Positions 63,889-64,000 of a DNA stretch of 64,000 nt are shown one piece after another; positions within the stretch are counted from its first letter, which is position 1, and each line of letters starts with the position of its first letter. The DNA comes from Clostridium sp. Ade.TY (GTDB lineage Bacteria; Bacillota; Clostridia; Clostridiales; Clostridiaceae), in contig NZ_AVSV01000003.1 in NCBI RefSeq assembly GCF_000498355.1, positions 1 through 64,000 on the forward strand, given 5' to 3'. Under the pieces are notes generated by a model. That model was not told the origin of the DNA. It saw only the letters and a list, made by a program, of their open reading frames with translations, and did no database searches. The position numbers and the translations under genes are program-made.

Positions 63889-64000
63889 TTGAATAATTAC
63901 CTTAAAATATTAGATATGCCTGAAAATGAAAGACCTAAAGAAAAACTATTAAGATATGGTGCGGAATCTTTAAGTAACCCAGAACTATTAGCAATAATAC
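63889..64000 (+). CDS. radC: RadC-family DNA repair protein (5' part, cut by window end)
   Basis: The first 37 codons are present, beginning at TTG 63889 with AAGGAG about 10 nt upstream. The translation contains [15 protein letters not shown] and [11 protein letters not shown], the conserved RadC N terminus. An in-frame ATG at 63916 would remove residues that family members have. The catalytic-like JAB/MPN domain lies beyond the window. Confidence 0.9.
   Translation, partial: MNNYLKILDMPENERPKEKLLRYGAESLSNPELLAII

Overview
The window is chromosomal DNA of a low-GC (roughly 28% GC), spore-forming anaerobe of Clostridium sensu stricto. The evidence is the AT-rich codon use, an alpha/beta-type small acid-soluble spore protein, a homodimeric pyruvate:ferredoxin oxidoreductase, a raiA-motif RNA next to the long HPF gene, and clostridial versions of the SAM-I and FMN riboswitches. 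It looks close to the C. perfringens / C. baratii branch, but I cannot fix the species from the sequence alone. There is no prophage, insertion sequence, CRISPR array or rRNA. Both edges cut features: a tRNA (probably Tyr) on the left and radC on the right.

Layout. 1-2.4 kb: tRNA end, SAM-I riboswitch and metK, then a cysteine-cluster gene that needs a +1 frameshift. 2.6-7.4 kb: fruR-fruK-fruA fructose operon and convergent nagA. 7.5-16.6 kb: recD2, a degenerate ComFA-like gene and comFC, then raiA RNA with its own promoter and terminator, hpf, secA and frameshifted prfB. 16.6-22.2 kb: membrane hydrolase, M28 peptidase, tex and small membrane proteins. 22.3-29.4 kb: N-acetylgalactosamine/tagatose PTS operon (EIIB, IIC, IID, GntR regulator, AgaS, EIIA, two aldolase subunits) with a repeated palindromic operator. 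29.4-34.1 kb: FMN riboswitch-ribU and nifJ. 34.2-35.9 kb: tsaE-tsaB-rimI on the minus strand. 36-45.4 kb: a ZnuA-like protein without metal ligands and two identical tRNA-Trp genes flanking a 7.1-kb accessory block (Usp, oxidoreductase, FUSC-like protein, MerR regulator, M42 peptidase, nitronate monooxygenase), then a SASP gene. 45.5-53.7 kb: SbcD/SbcC-like nuclease pair, zinc-binding lipoprotein, membrane-anchored MutS-like ATPase with a zinc-ribbon exonuclease, CBS protein. 53.8-57.2 kb: CsoR-CopA-CopZ copper operon. 57.2-64 kb: S1 protein, pyruvate kinase, PepD, SPOR protein, maf and the start of radC.

How the parts work together. The sugar loci converge on fructose-1,6-bisphosphate and triose phosphates: FruA/FruK for fructose, NagA for amino-sugar deacetylation, and the aga operon for GalNAc or galactosamine via tagatose phosphates. 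The aga operon has no dedicated deacetylase or tagatose-6-P kinase, so NagA and the PfkB-family FruK nearby are candidates to fill those steps. Pyk and NifJ carry carbon on to pyruvate and acetyl-CoA.

The most unusual observations are: (1) raiA RNA as a free-standing transcription unit whose promoter lies in the 3' end of comFC; (2) a cysteine-cluster protein whose reading frame is restored by +1 slippage at CCC-TAA, in the same window as the classical prfB shift site; (3) a MutS-like gene whose well-placed Shine-Dalgarno points to an AUA codon; (4) a MutS-like/exonuclease-zinc-ribbon gene pair; and (5) a ZnuA-like protein and a ComFA-like protein that have each lost the residues expected for activity.
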